A DNA stretch of 64,000 bases from Trichobilharzia regenti (taxonomy: Eukaryota; Platyhelminthes; Trematoda; Strigeidida; Schistosomatidae), in NCBI GenBank assembly GCA_944472135.2, contig OX235263.1, positions 26,155,379-26,219,378 on the forward strand, read 5' to 3'. The position numbers and the translations under genes were made by a program. This document shows positions 34,194-46,421 of the stretch, one piece after another. The notes under the pieces were generated by a model that saw only the letters and a program-made list of their open reading frames with translations, was not told where the DNA came from and searched no databases. Each line of letters opens with the position of its first letter. The stretch's first letter is position 1.

Positions 34194-37100
34194 ATGGCTT
34201 TCGCTTTCCTATCATTAGAAATCACTGTGTTCCTCCTTCTCCTGCGTTCATCTCCACTGACAGGTAAGTGCCAGTTAATTTCGTTGTGTGTATATATTGC
34301 ACTTTAAATATTTTGAAACTACCTTAAAAGTAGATAACTCACTTCTGACAACTACCTTCAGAGTATGTGATAATCAGTGATTTGTGTGAATGTATGAACC
34401 ACTCGATTCGATCAGATCTATCAGACGTCGATATGAATATCATTTTCTGATGAATTTGAGGTACGGTATGACAACCCTATCTATTCATTTATCTGACACA
34501 CACCGATAACACGAACTCGCATACATTGCATACGTTTCTGTTGCACGAATTGTGTACATTGATGATTTCATTTTCATGACTACAAACTCATCTTGAGTCG
34601 CATCAATTTGAAACACGTACTCAGTGCAGGTTGAGTGTACAAGACAAGCATTTAGGTGGTCTCTCCACGAAATAATAGATGAACGACTGTCCCTCTCTGT
34701 TGATCTAGTGATTCCTTTGATTAAAAATGCTGAGTTTCGCATATAATTAATTAATTATTTCTCCTTTTCTGAAGCTAATCCGCCGCCTCAGTATTATTAC
34801 AGTGAGTCATTGCATATTGAACAGTAATTTAAGCATTCATGTTGCCATTAGTCTGCTGTAATCGAATTGTTTCTGACTTGTAAATTCTTTTGAAATGTGA
34901 AGTTGCTTGTCGAATATCCAGCCAACTCAGGAATGAATATTCAAGGATTCTACAATGAATTAAAAGCCAATCTGAACGGATAATATTCTTTCCAATAATT
35001 TCTCTTCAGGTTCTTACAATTATAAAATATAACATTTGTTGTCGTTACAATAAAGACCAGTTATGTGGCGGATACATTTTTAACGTAGAATAACAGATTA
35101 GTTATGGGGTGTCAAAATAAATCGTCGTATTTGTGTGACAAACTTGCTAGGCTGAAATCGATTACAAAATATTGTAAAATGGGAGATAGTGGTGGTGATT
35201 AGTCATAATAGATGTCAAGCTTTTGAACATTTCTCTCCACAATTAGTAGTTTGTCAGCTAATTTTAGGCTATTATCGAATAGTCTGGTGGTGAGACATCA
35301 TGTAAATCCTGCAAAGAAATGCAGCAAGTGAAACAACTTCATCTAGTCCAGCAGGACGATAGCGTTGAACTCTGGGAATCTGCACGCTGTAGATATGCGG
35401 GAATCGACTTCATCATTTCATATTTCCTAAAAGTGAAATGATGAATCCTCAATGTACTCACATTGGGTAGGTGGTTGTGGTGAGAAGCTAGTCAGTTTGC
35501 ATCTGTGGCAGTTAACCCCTGAATGCAGTTTGAGAACTAGGATTCTCGAGCAGGACAAAAGTTACTTCTTCTGGAGTGAGTGAGAGGATATTTCAAGCAG
35601 TATCGTTACGTATTCTCGAGTGAGATATTCTCTTATATAAGTTACTCATTGAACATATCAACCAGTATTATTCAGCCTCATATAATGGGAAACATTCCAG
35701 CACACATTTACTCTATGTCACTCATTCTTGAAATTGAACAAGTCATAACATTCGACCAAGCTTAATGCAATGAATTGACGCTTAGCCTTCTTGTTTTGAA
35801 GATGCGAATCGTCTTGCTCGAGAGATACACGATTTAGAAATTATCATCAGCATGTTTGAAAGTAAGCAAATTCTATTCAATGTTCTTCAATATTTCATAC
35901 ATTCGCCTAACATTTGATGAAGTAATAGAGTCTACGTTCATTTTCATTTTTATTTGTTGAATGATTTATCGTATTCTCTCCGAATTTGCAATTATCTGCG
36001 TTTGAGTTGATTGATGGAAGCATATTCAGCGTGTAACACTGAAACCCTTTGTGAATGTAGACGAATTCAGCGTGACTGATGATCAGTTTTGACATTAACC
36101 ATGATTTCTATAGTCATTAATAATTCATTTGTGGAACATTTGCAATTGTTTTACAGACAGTATAGTGGATGTCAATAATCGGAAAGCCACTGTGGAAGAA
36201 GAAGTGAACACATTGGAAGGTGCTTTTACAAGCCTGCTTTTACTTACCATGTGAAATTTTGTATGTTATTTCTTAATTTGTTGTGTCGGTGATGCTTCGA
36301 CTCAATAGTATGCGTGGCGCAGTTGCATCCACTTCCTGTGACTTATGATCTTCAATGAAACTGTTTTGTATTTCTTTATTACTCCTTTGTCTCAGACGTC
36401 TGCTCACTGTTTCTATTATGCTTTTCTTGTACTTTCTCCTGTTGCTTCGCTTGCTACACGGAATGTGGCGACTTGAACTTCCGCACATTTGTGCAAAGTT
36501 CTATGTCGAAAACAGACAGACAGACAGATAGTATGCGTGTTACTTCAACTCTCTGTTAGTGGTAGTGTACAGTTGAAATTTAATGTGATTGTTGGACATA
36601 TGACAGAGTGAAAGAGGTTTATTCCCCGGATGATGTTTCTAGTGATATTTATTCATCACAATGGTATCACTTGCAACTACAAGATAACTAGGCTTTACAC
36701 GTAACCCTCTCTTTCTCCCTGTCTTAATCCTTCAACAAACGTGGAGTGTTCACAGCCTCTATTTACCCTCCCTACTAAGGATGTCAGTGGTGTGATGTAG
36801 ACTTACATCCAGTAATTTGATGACAGTCACAATACAACTAATATCAGTTTCGCAATGTTTCGTACAAAGCTTTTGTGTTTTGAAGTGAATGTGTGGCTTT
36901 GCTTTACTAGTCGCTGGAGGATATTAAATACTTTGTACATGAACACGCAGTAAACAATTGTCGAACGCTGTTCAAGTGTGTGTAAACATCAATATCTAGG
37001 TATCATTGGAGACAGAGAACTGGTGATGCCACACTACCGTCCGTTTATTCATCAGCTTTTATTTCAATAGTTCAGAAACGAGCAATATTGACAACACTGT

Positions 37101-40100
37101 CTCCAGTGTCTTGCAACAAACTGTTTGTCTCTTTCTCACTCCAGCCCGCTTGGAAAGACAGGCCAGAGAAACGGGTAAAAGTATCACTGCGTGTAAGTCA
37201 ACAAATTTAATCAATATTGAGAAATAATCGTTCTTTTAGTTGCGAGTTGTCTATCCAATATTTCTCAACACTACTACCAACCGGATATTTACAGAAGTAC
37301 GTGAAATGTTTGTTGTTCATCTTTAACCTGCAAAAAAATTTACTAGACTATTGAAATCTCTCGTTAAATAGACTTTGAATTAACGCCACTACTGAATATC
37401 ACACAGACATGTGAAGGATGATGTTCAGGTGTTTAAACAATGTGTCTGAATAGTGCTACCTATTCAACTTGGGTATCTCATGGTTAAGAATTAATCGCCT
37501 TTTATTATCCCACTTGTTGTCTATCTTGAATCTGTCGTGTATTCATTTCTTTCCTCAGGCATTTCACGGAGCATCAATAGGGTGCGGCAGGCATACGGTA
37601 AGTACGCTCTCATAATTCATACCACATTCTGTTTGATCTTGTTCGCTTTGTATTTCAATCGGCGAAGTGTCGAGGCTGATTTGTGAATGAAATTGAGTTG
37701 TGTCACACTGCTGCTGTTGAAAGATGAGTGTGAGTGTGGCAGACTGCTTTCAGCTGCTTAAGATGCTCATCCCACATTTCACTTTCAGTCACTTGGATAC
37801 AACCAGTATAGGAGACTACAAGCGTATCTAGCATTTCATCCAATCTCTGCTCAATGATACGTAATGGCGAAAGATGTTGACGAAACGGACTCAGTTGATT
37901 TACTCGCTGAAAAGCCTGACCTATAGGCCACTAATATTTCCCAGATGGGGAGACAAACATGAAATTATCCATTGAATTTGTGCCATTCGACCAGCGTGAC
38001 ACGTGATTTTTAAACTACTGGTCGATAAATATTCTGTCCTTTTTGCATTTTATTCAGGGAATTTCTTCTCCATACCTCAGAGTAGAACTCTCTGGAGGAA
38101 TCGTTAAGCCATGGATCTGAATGTAAGCGCTGATATTATTGGTTGGGCAGATTAGTTTCACTTCTGCTTACGGTTTCTCATTCTTCTGGCCAAGTCAACG
38201 TATTTAAATGCTAACTTAGTTATCGTTGATAGCGCAGGTGTGTGACTGGAAGACAGATGTGTTTATCTGTTGGATATTTGAATGAATTTGTCAGTCACTG
38301 CACAATAATTGATATCCAGTAGTGATTTTGTATACGTCTGTTGTCACTTTGTGAACCAGTGCCAGTGTGTTGGGACTCGGTTTGTTAGTGAGACTGTCAA
38401 AAACAAAACAGGTGATTACTCTCCGATGCTACTCACTAAAATCGTTTTGTGAATGAGCACGTCGTTTTGAATAGTTGATGCCCAGCCGCTCACAGTGTTC
38501 AGAGGTGAATTGGGAGCAAATGAAACCTAGTCGGCAACAATGTGCATACCGCCTAATCCGAGGACGAGCAGCTCATGGACTCATGGTCAGTTCCTATGAA
38601 GATTCGAAACTTCAGGTTTCTCTCTCTTAACATCTTTCAGTCATTGTTTCTCCACCAAGAATCACTTTAACTCCAACAACAGGTTGGCGGAATTCACAAC
38701 CTACACGTACATATTATTTCCGATGTCATGATAAACGAGTAATATGTTTGTATGTGTTGACGTCTGTGTATTTCAGCCGGTCCAAGCCGTAAGTCAAATC
38801 ACAGAATACTGGTGATCATTAATACTGAACACACCATGTTCATTGTAGCCGACGAAATACCGTCAATATTATTCTTTCTTCTTGAATAGGTATCGGACAA
38901 CAGCCGGATTTAAGTGAATGTGATAGTCTTCTGTCGGTTAGTCGCACTGAAGGTAATTCGAAACATGTCATTGCTTTGTGGAAGAATGTTCCACAACTTT
39001 TATCCTTCCTATTTCACAGACAGATGTTTGTCAAATTATTCGGCTAAATAACAATTGACAGTGACTGTCATACTACGTTTATCGTAAACGGTGAAGCTAC
39101 TCACTACGAAGTGAAGGTCTTATTATTATTATTGCTCCCTTGGGTTCCTACGGTGATGCACGTCTCCACTTGCTTCTGTCTTCTGCTGTACTTTTCACCT
39201 GCATCCATTTTAGTCCATACTCTTTCAACTCCTATTCACACCATCTCCTTCATATCACCCTTGGACGTCCCACTCGCGGCCTCCCTTTCAGGTTCCACTC
39301 GAGGGCTTGGCGCGCGATGCCAGCCAGCGGTCTCCTCAGCGAGTGTCCGATCCATCTCCACTTTCTCCTACATATTTTTTGGGCGATTGTTTCTTGCTTT
39401 GTTTGTTCCCATAGTTCCTTGTTGGTGATTCTTTCCGGCCCGGCCATCTGATCTTCAGTATAGATCCAGCGAAGACAGTTGTTAATAGAGGTCTGCAACA
39501 GACTGTTGGAAATATTCTTTGTGACCTGTCCGCCAAGTTCCTGATCCGTATAGAAGAACTGACTGACTTGACGTTTGTATTGAAAATCCGACTGGATTTT
39601 GTTGTTGATGTTGGCTGAGTGACGAAGATTTCCAGATTGGTTCCAGGTTGATGAATGTTTTTCTCGCCTCCCAATTCTCGCTCGATTTGACATCCTCGTC
39701 CGTTCTGACTACCTGTAGTTGAGAGAATGCTCCCTAGATAAATGAATGAAGTAACCTCTTTCAAATCCCTCCCGTTGATGGTGATTGACGCTGGATGTTG
39801 TTGCTGTTGTTGGTTGGTTATTTTCATAACCTCCGTCTTGTCTATGTTTACCTGGAGTCCTGTCTTCTCTGGCTGCTTCTTCGACCAGTTTGTCTACTTA
39901 CTTATAAATACCATGATAATTCTTCTTTCAGAGAACTTTCCACTGACCGTATTTCTAGGATTGTATTACTGCTAATATTATTGTTCCCTTGAGTTTCAAG
40001 TGGGACATAGGGCTTCAGCCGCTCCACATCTCCACTTCTTCCTATTCTCTGCGGTCCTTTTCAGCTGGCGTCAAGATTGCCTATGGGTTCTCATCAGCCC

Positions 40101-41426
40101 TCAACATGACCTCCTCAATGTCACTACCCTCAGGGACACACCCTACTCGTCGATGTCCACTCATGTCCTGTCCGAGAGATGGCCTGGTGAGCGATGTCAA
40201 CCGATGGCCTCCTCAACGTTTGTCTGATGCATCTCCATTTCCTCCAGCATATTTCTTGATCAGTAGGTTCCTGGGTGGTTGGTTTGTTCCTCGAGTTTCT
40301 TGTCGCTAATTGTCTCTGACCATTTGATTGATCTTCAATATGTAGGTAACGATGCGAGATATTGAAAACCGTCCACTGCCTACTGGGAAAGCTGTGGCCT
40401 ATATATGTATATATGTTTTCAGTCTCCTGAGTGGGGTTGAATTGAGAATTGTACACTGTTTCGCTCAATATTCCCGTCTTCCGAATAAGCAATGCTTCTT
40501 CCCATCCTCATTTGTCCACAAATCACCATGCCTATCCATGATATGTGCTTGCACTTTGCCTTCCTTTCCAGAAATAAACCAATTGACTCAACGGGTAATA
40601 AATCTCAGTCATTTGCAACACCTGTCAGTGATAGCTTATGGTAAGTTGAAAAATTTGGAGTCGAGTATTTTGCAAGGCGCTTCCAACAGTCTAGTATGTC
40701 GTAAAGGTTGAGTCGGAGGTGAGTTAGCATCTCACACTCAGATTTTTCGAGTACTATGCGGATACTTGTTTCGATGATTAGAAACGATGGACTTACAACA
40801 TTTTATCTGTTTTCTCACATGCGCCTGTTTAAGTATACATATCAAGTGAACCTTTTTTGACTACAAACTCCATCTTCTCTTTATAGAAACCAGATCAATC
40901 TATGAGAAAGTTAAGACGAGTATGAGGGTGAGTTTATGTACCAGAATCAATCCACACTATCCTTTTGGCGAAGATCAGTCTACTTATCGTGTAGTCTCTT
41001 TCAACACATCTCATGTCCTATTGAATAATGTTGTGTTGGTGTTTAGAGACAAGTAGGTGAGATGTTCACATCTAATGAATAACTAAACATTGTGTAGTGA
41101 AAATTTCGAGAATCGGTATTATAGTTAGATGGGAAGCTTCCGCTACCTTCTGACTGATTGTTGTGGCAGTTAACTGATATGATGCTTTTAAGTGAGGTGC
41201 TTAGTACACGTCTTGCCCACGTTTGAATGCATGAAGGACATGTATGATCCAGCGTATCAACTGGAGTACAATTGATTCGAGTAATTCAGTCATTTGGGAC
41301 TGAAAATGTCGAAAATTAGTGGTTGATTCACTTTATGAAGCGTTTTTCATTCCTTCAGTATCGTCCTCGGTTTTGTTTAAACTATTCATTCATTCATCCT
41401 TTTTGAATTATTTCTTCTGTCCCTGA
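34194..41426 (+). CDS. Candidate micro-exon gene (MEG-like), secreted product
   Basis: Exon 1 (34194-34263) encodes a signal peptide, MAFAFLSLEITVFLLLLRSS, and ends in phase 1 at G|GTAAGT. Internal exons, all symmetric and phase 1: 34775-34801 (27 nt), 35802-35861 (60), 36157-36219 (63), 37076-37105 (30, weak), 37145-37174 (30), 37559-37597 (39), 38058-38081 (24), 38475-38504 (30), 38641-38682 (42), 38777-38788 (12), 38890-38952 (63), 40572-40640 (69), 40887-40919 (33; a G|GTGAGT donor 8 nt later would break the phase). A possible terminal exon is 41359-41426 (TGA). Joined, the frame stays open for about 220 codons. Exons 3, 4 and 13 encode amphipathic, coiled-coil-like helices; the 27-nt exon is NPPPQYYY. 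Schistosome MEGs are secreted proteins built from short symmetric exons. I picked exons partly by phase, so boundaries, especially the weak ones, may be wrong. Confidence 0.52.
36305..36539 (+). mobile_element. 211-bp RTE 3'-end insertion, mirror copy
   Basis: Mirror of 30130-30364, with the same 12-bp flanking repeats, in an intron of the right micro-exon candidate. Confidence 0.85.
39114..39879 (-). pseudogene. RTE C-terminal fragment, mirror copy
   Basis: Mirror of 26790-27555. It lies in the intron between the 63-nt and 69-nt exons of the micro-exon candidate, in antisense orientation. Confidence 0.82.
39972..40329 (-). pseudogene. RTE C-terminal fragment, mirror copy
   Basis: Mirror of 26340-26697, in the same intron. 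Confidence 0.75.
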
Positions 41427-42028
41427 AGGATGCATACCACTCACTGACAGGACGTTTACTACCGTAATCCATGTCTATGTATTCGACTGTCTTCACGAAT
41501 CATTTGAAGACAACGTGCTTCTTCTTTTCTCTTTCACTTGATTAGACTTTAGTAGTGATATGTAATAATAATAATAATAGTATCAGCAGTGATAATTGTA
41601 AAAATAATACTAACAATAACAATAATAATGATATTTTGACATCACTTTGACTTCTCCCTACAATGTTCAATAATGGCGGTGTGTGGAAAATGTTATAGTT
41701 ATATTGGAGGTAACGTGACGGGAAAATTCACCTGTGACTGTAGTTTTCCTCGCATTATAACTTAGTCCTGTCTTATAATCATTTCTTATCATTAACTTTA
41801 ACAGATACGAATTCGCTCAGTTTCGTGGATTCTCTTCAAATGCGAACATACTCAACTAAATCAGATTAGAAGTGACAAAACGCTTGAACACACTTTTCAC
41901 GGTGACTTGCAGTCATAGATAGAAAGTTTAGACAAAACACTTCCGAGGATGATGTGAGTAGACAAATTATTCAGTGTTAAAAGCCTGACTATTTGTCTGT
42001 CTGTCTGTCTGTTTTCGACATAGCCTGA

Positions 42029-42311
42029 CTATTTACAGTAGAATTGGACAAGTGAGGGGAGTATAGTCAATATTTCTCTTGGAAATAAGCAGTGACTAGA
42101 GACAAAATACAAGATCGAAGAACATAGTCAATTTATGCATGTTATGAATGAATGGTAGAGTCAAATTATGACAGACAAACAATTAAGTGTATTTTGGAAC
42201 TTACTTGTGAGTTCGACTCAGAGAGTGAAAATCAAAATTAGGTGGAATGTTCCGAGACAGAGCAGAACTCAAAGCATACAAACAAAGTAGTATTAATCCA
42301 ACTACTCGCAT
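42029..42311 (-). CDS. Candidate two-exon small secreted protein (right copy)
   Basis: Mirror of 24358-24640: exon 1 at 42205-42311 and exon 2 at 42029-42095, minus strand. The start codon, splice sites and frame are kept; two substitutions lie just upstream of the ATG. It converges tail-to-tail on the micro-exon candidate, with about 600 bp between their stops. Confidence 0.4.
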
Positions 42312-42493
42312 TACTGACACTGGAGAACCCCATTCAATCGAATAAACTTTTCGGTAACTCCTAATCAAGTCTGTAACTAATGGATAAACTAACCAAGGTG
42401 ATCACACAATTAACAACATGATGACATATTGATAATAAGTAATAACAAAAATGTAGTCAGTCAGTATATGTTTGTAGGGGTAGAGCGATGGTT

Positions 42494-45400
42494 ATATCTC
42501 TCTCTCTCCGTTTTTGACATAGAACTTTGTACCGATGGGCAGCAGTTCAAGTCGCCATACTCCATGCAGCACACAAAGCAACAGAAGAAGGTAGAAGAAA
42601 CGCATATTAGGGACAGTAAAAAGAGGTGTGAGCCAAAGAAATAGTAATAACGAAGAACAAGACAGTTTCATTGAAAATCGTAAGTCACAAGGAGTGGATG
42701 CATCTGCGCTGTCATTGAGAACGATTTTAAGCCATATCACCAATTGTTTTCAACCATTGGTTTTTACAGTCCCGAAGAAGTCTGCACTTTTCTAAAAGGC
42801 TTAAACTAATTGTTGTAGATTTCATTGACTGGTAACATGTTTTGGTTTAACCGCCGCTAGCTCTTTTACAGCCTGACCCTATGTCAGCTAACATTGCCCA
42901 TAGAGTAAGGTGATGACTAGGCATTCGTCACACATGTCCTAACCATCTCAGTCGCTGTAATTTCACAGCCTTGACGATCGATTTCTTCTCCTTACCTAGC
43001 ACTTGACGCCTAACCTCAGTATTGCTCACCTTATTATACTACTTCACACGGGAGATAGAGCTCAGGCACCTATGATCAAAGACAACTAATCTTTTCATGT
43101 CTTCCACTGTCAATGGCCAGGTCTCACAGCCATAAAGGAGGACGGAGTTGACTCATGGGAATTACACCCGCCCTTTGGTCGATAGTCGGATATCACGTCT
43201 ACGCCAGAGACAGCGTAAATTGGCATATGCGAAACTAGCCCTCTGTATCCATGCTGAGATTTTGTCAGAGATCAACCCGTTGGGGCTGATGATAATTCCC
43301 AAATAAGTGAAGCAGTCAACGTGCTCTACCACTTCACTTCCTATTTCTAATGTAGTTGTCCGTGTAGTCCAGTCCTGTAACATCATCTTGCAGTTGAGGG
43401 GAGCGAATCGCATGCCAAACATTCGTAGATTGCAGCTCAAAGGGTTCAGAAGACTGTACATTTTGTCAGCGTCCTCGCCTAGAAGGACTGTATCGTCTGC
43501 ATATTCTAAGTCAACTAGATTATTCCCTGCTGGCAAGTCAATCCCTGAGTCGTTGAAGTGAGTTAGGGTTAAGTCCATCAGTACATCTATGATGAAATTG
43601 AATAGAAATGGGGATAATGGGCATCCCTGATGGACACCACCAGTCGTTACCACTTCAGGTGACAACTCGCCGTAAGCCCTCACCTGGCTGATGGCATGAG
43701 TTCGAGTAGAGTGCCGTGATCAGTGAAATGTATTTTCTCATCATTCCCTTTACAGCCAAGCATCGCGAGAGAACCTCTCGGTTGACAGAATTGAATTCCG
43801 CCTTCAGGTCAAAAAATATAATGACTGTTGGACGCCAGTAGGAATGCCTATGTTCTAGAATCTGTCGGAGGGTGAAGATATGATCAATACACCCTCTTCT
43901 TGGTCTAAAGCCTGCCTGGCTCTCTCGTGTTTGTGCATCCAGAACACCACTTAGTCAACGCAATATTATTGAGCCTAGGACTTTAGATACTATATAAGTG
44001 TTATGTTGCTGCTGCTGAGTGGTTAATAGTAGTTTTCCCCGTCGCCAAATTGTTATGTACTCGTCGCCAAATTATTGCTATGTACTGGTCGAGAATTTAA
44101 TAGTCCTGACGCAAGAAAGACGGAAATCAGAAGACCACTAGGTTTGCGATGATACTTCTATTTTCCAAACACAAGGAGACGCAATAAGTGGTATCACACC
44201 AAAGTAAGTCACACAAGATTGTGTGAGCGAAATATATATGAATGTCCAGACAAAGTGTGTGAACAAATCAATAGACAGTCTTAACATGAATGGCTAATTA
44301 TAATGGAGTGTCGATCCATATATACATAGCAAAATATAGCAGACATGTCAACAACCACACATATAATATGGATATGTCACCAAGCAACGGACTGTCAACA
44401 AACACTCATATTATATATAATATAAGGGGAATATACATTGTTAAAGGAGACAGGTTCATCAAAGTGAAATGGTCACAGACTAAGCGAGCAAACAGAAAGA
44501 GAGACCACCATATATATATATATATATATCAATAAGTCAAGCTAGTCCCTCTGTGATTATCACAGGAAGACTTGTCTCCCTTCTCGTATATGGGGATAAT
44601 CAGTGACTTACAACAGCCCGACGGGACTTCTTCTGATTCCCAGACGCTGCCTAGTACTTCAGTTAATGCAGACAGTAAGCTGTCTCCACCGTACTTAAAT
44701 ACCTCTGCAGTTATTCCATCAGGTCCCGCTGCTTTGCCTAGTTTCAGATTGGTGACAGCTTTAGTTACCTCAGTTAAGGAAGGGGGATCTGTGTCTATAT
44801 CTCATTCAGGGAGGTGTTGGATGTTCGGCAGGTTGAGCTTGGCTGTAGGCCAGTCAAACTGCTCCTCATAGTGTCCTTTCCAGCGTTCCAGTCGTCTATC
44901 CTGGGAGCTAAATACGGTACCATTTTTATCAGAGATTGTTTCACTTATCATTTGCCTTTTACCACCTGTTTCCTTGATAAGCCTAAATAGTTGTCTGGTG
45001 TTACCAATTTCCGATGCCTTTTCCATCTCTTTCGCTTTTATCGCCGACCACTGTTCACGGGCTTTGCGAAGACTTCTTGTTAGTTTTCGTTTGAGTACCT
45101 TTCGCCCCTCATCATAATCGGAGCTCGCCGGAATCAGTCGTCTTGCGTCAATCAGTTCGGATGAGGCGGTAAGATCCAATAGCTCTTACTAACTTTTGGT
45201 TTTAGCCTATAATCAACTTTTACCGCTGTGTCTGCAGCTAACTGTATGTTGTACCAGGCTACCTCAGGGAGAGTCCTGCTGTCAAACTCAGATACTCATT
45301 TCGTTATTTCTTCCTTAAATAGGGACTCAGTTCTCGATCTAGTTGAGGACGTAACTGTTTCTCTGCCGTCAATTTCTTATGTCTATTTAGTCGTAAGCAT

Positions 45401-45581
45401 AAACGTGCGCGAACCAGAGTGTGATCAGAGTCTACGCACGTGTTTCAGAAGGAGTGAAATTCTTCTACTGACCCTCACCAACGATACCCTATCGCTACGT
45501 GGTCTATCTGAGTCTATCTGAGTATAACTCAACCCTTCCTCTTACAGTTCATAAACTCTTGCATCCTACCTATTCTTCTTT
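42494..45581 (-). pseudogene. RTE-clade (SR2-like) retrotransposon, mirror copy
   Basis: Mirror of 21082-24175 but less damaged. The 173-codon frame at 43162-43683 runs from GVHQGCPLSPF through YADDTVLLGED to the thumb without the stop of the left copy, and the 125-codon frame at 44802-45179 covers the linker. Substitutions relative to the left arm are dense in two patches, about 43.30-43.51 and 44.58-44.77 kb. It runs into the gap. Confidence 0.88.
43999..44531 (+). mobile_element. LTR-like insertion, mirror copy
   Basis: Mirror of 22132-22670, reading TGTTATGT...TATCA on the plus strand, with flanking copies of the 5-bp duplication (ATAAG here) at 43994-43998 and 44532-44536. It is 6 bp shorter owing to the TA run. 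Confidence 0.65.
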
Positions 45582-45681
45582 NNNNNNNNNNNNNNNNNNN
45601 NNNNNNNNNNNNNNNNNNNNNNNNNNNNNNNNNNNNNNNNNNNNNNNNNNNNNNNNNNNNNNNNNNNNNNNNNNNNNNNNN
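45582..45681. other. Assembly gap (100 N)
   Basis: Exactly 100 Ns, usually a placeholder for a gap of unknown size. The palindrome's right arm enters it on one side and a CR1-like endonuclease on the other. Confidence 0.99.
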
Positions 45682-46370
45682 TGTATTTAGTGGCGAGAAA
45701 GGCAGAGAGCAGAGTACCATTCTATGGTCACTACTGGAAAATCTATTACCAACATAAGTGGATACTGGGATTGTGTCATGACAAAAAACAAGGTCCAACA
45801 TGTTGTCACCACGAGTAGGTGTCTGGACGTGTTGTTGCCATCCATAACAGTCTATAGTGGCAAGTAATTCGTCGAAGCGTTGGGGGCCGGAACTAGTTAG
45901 CCAATTAACTTCTGGAAGATTGAAGTCCCCTGCAATTATTTTGTAATTAGCACTAAACGAGGATGCATGTGCAAACGATTTAGCTAATAACGCATCAGTT
46001 TCTTTTGTTGAGTTGGTGCTCGATAAACACAGCCTATGAGAAGTTTGTACTTATCTCCATGTAAGACAACCCAGAGTGAGTCAGGTACATTATTCATTGT
46101 TTCATCTTCCACCTTACTGACTACAAATGAGCTATGTATATATATGAGACATCCTCCACCACGCTTGCAATCTCTGTTTGCACGGTGTACAGTGTAATCA
46201 TCGATACCTATATGCACATCAAGTACAGAGGATGAGCACCATGACTCAGTAATCAGAGCTACAGTAGGCTTGGCGACTAATAATAATGTCCTTAGTTCAG
46301 ATATCTTATTGATTAAGGAACGTGCATTAATTAGCAATATCGTGAATAAGTCACGGGATACTAAACTGGC
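45682..46370 (-). pseudogene. CR1-like endonuclease, truncated by the gap
   Basis: The minus strand encodes the N-terminal half of an ORF2: MLINARSLINKISELR, ALITESW, KRGGGCLIYI and GCVYRAPT in the frame at 45984-46337. After a frameshift near 45985 come AGDFNLPEVNW, TRGDNMLDLVF and SSSDHRMVL up to the gap. These are the catalytic blocks of an apurinic-type endonuclease. The reverse transcriptase should lie beyond the gap, but the sequence on the other side is palindrome, so it is either missing from the assembly or lost. Confidence 0.82.
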
Positions 46371-46421
46371 CTAAAATGTCACCATAACCTAAATTTATTT
46401 GTGCGTCAGCACCGCAAGAAT

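Larger units (their letters stand above)
33573..45581 (-). repeat. Right arm of the palindrome
   Basis: Reverse complement of the left arm. It runs without a visible end straight into the assembly gap at 45582, so its outer boundary is unknown. Confidence 0.95.

Noticed and set aside
34920..34985. Open block MNIQGFYNELKANLNG after a CAG acceptor in the micro-exon region.
   Set aside because: No GT donor before the TAA stop; it could only be an alternative last exon, with nothing to support it.
38961..39040. A 6-nt micro-exon (ACAGAT) or a short terminal exon ending in TAA after the ATTTCACAG acceptor.
   Set aside because: Fits phase 1, but the donor is weak and the length too short to judge by eye; left out of the gene model.
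45499..45801. Frames running through the N gap on both strands.
   Set aside because: They exist only because Ns translate as X; real RTE and CR1-like motifs flank the gap in separate elements.
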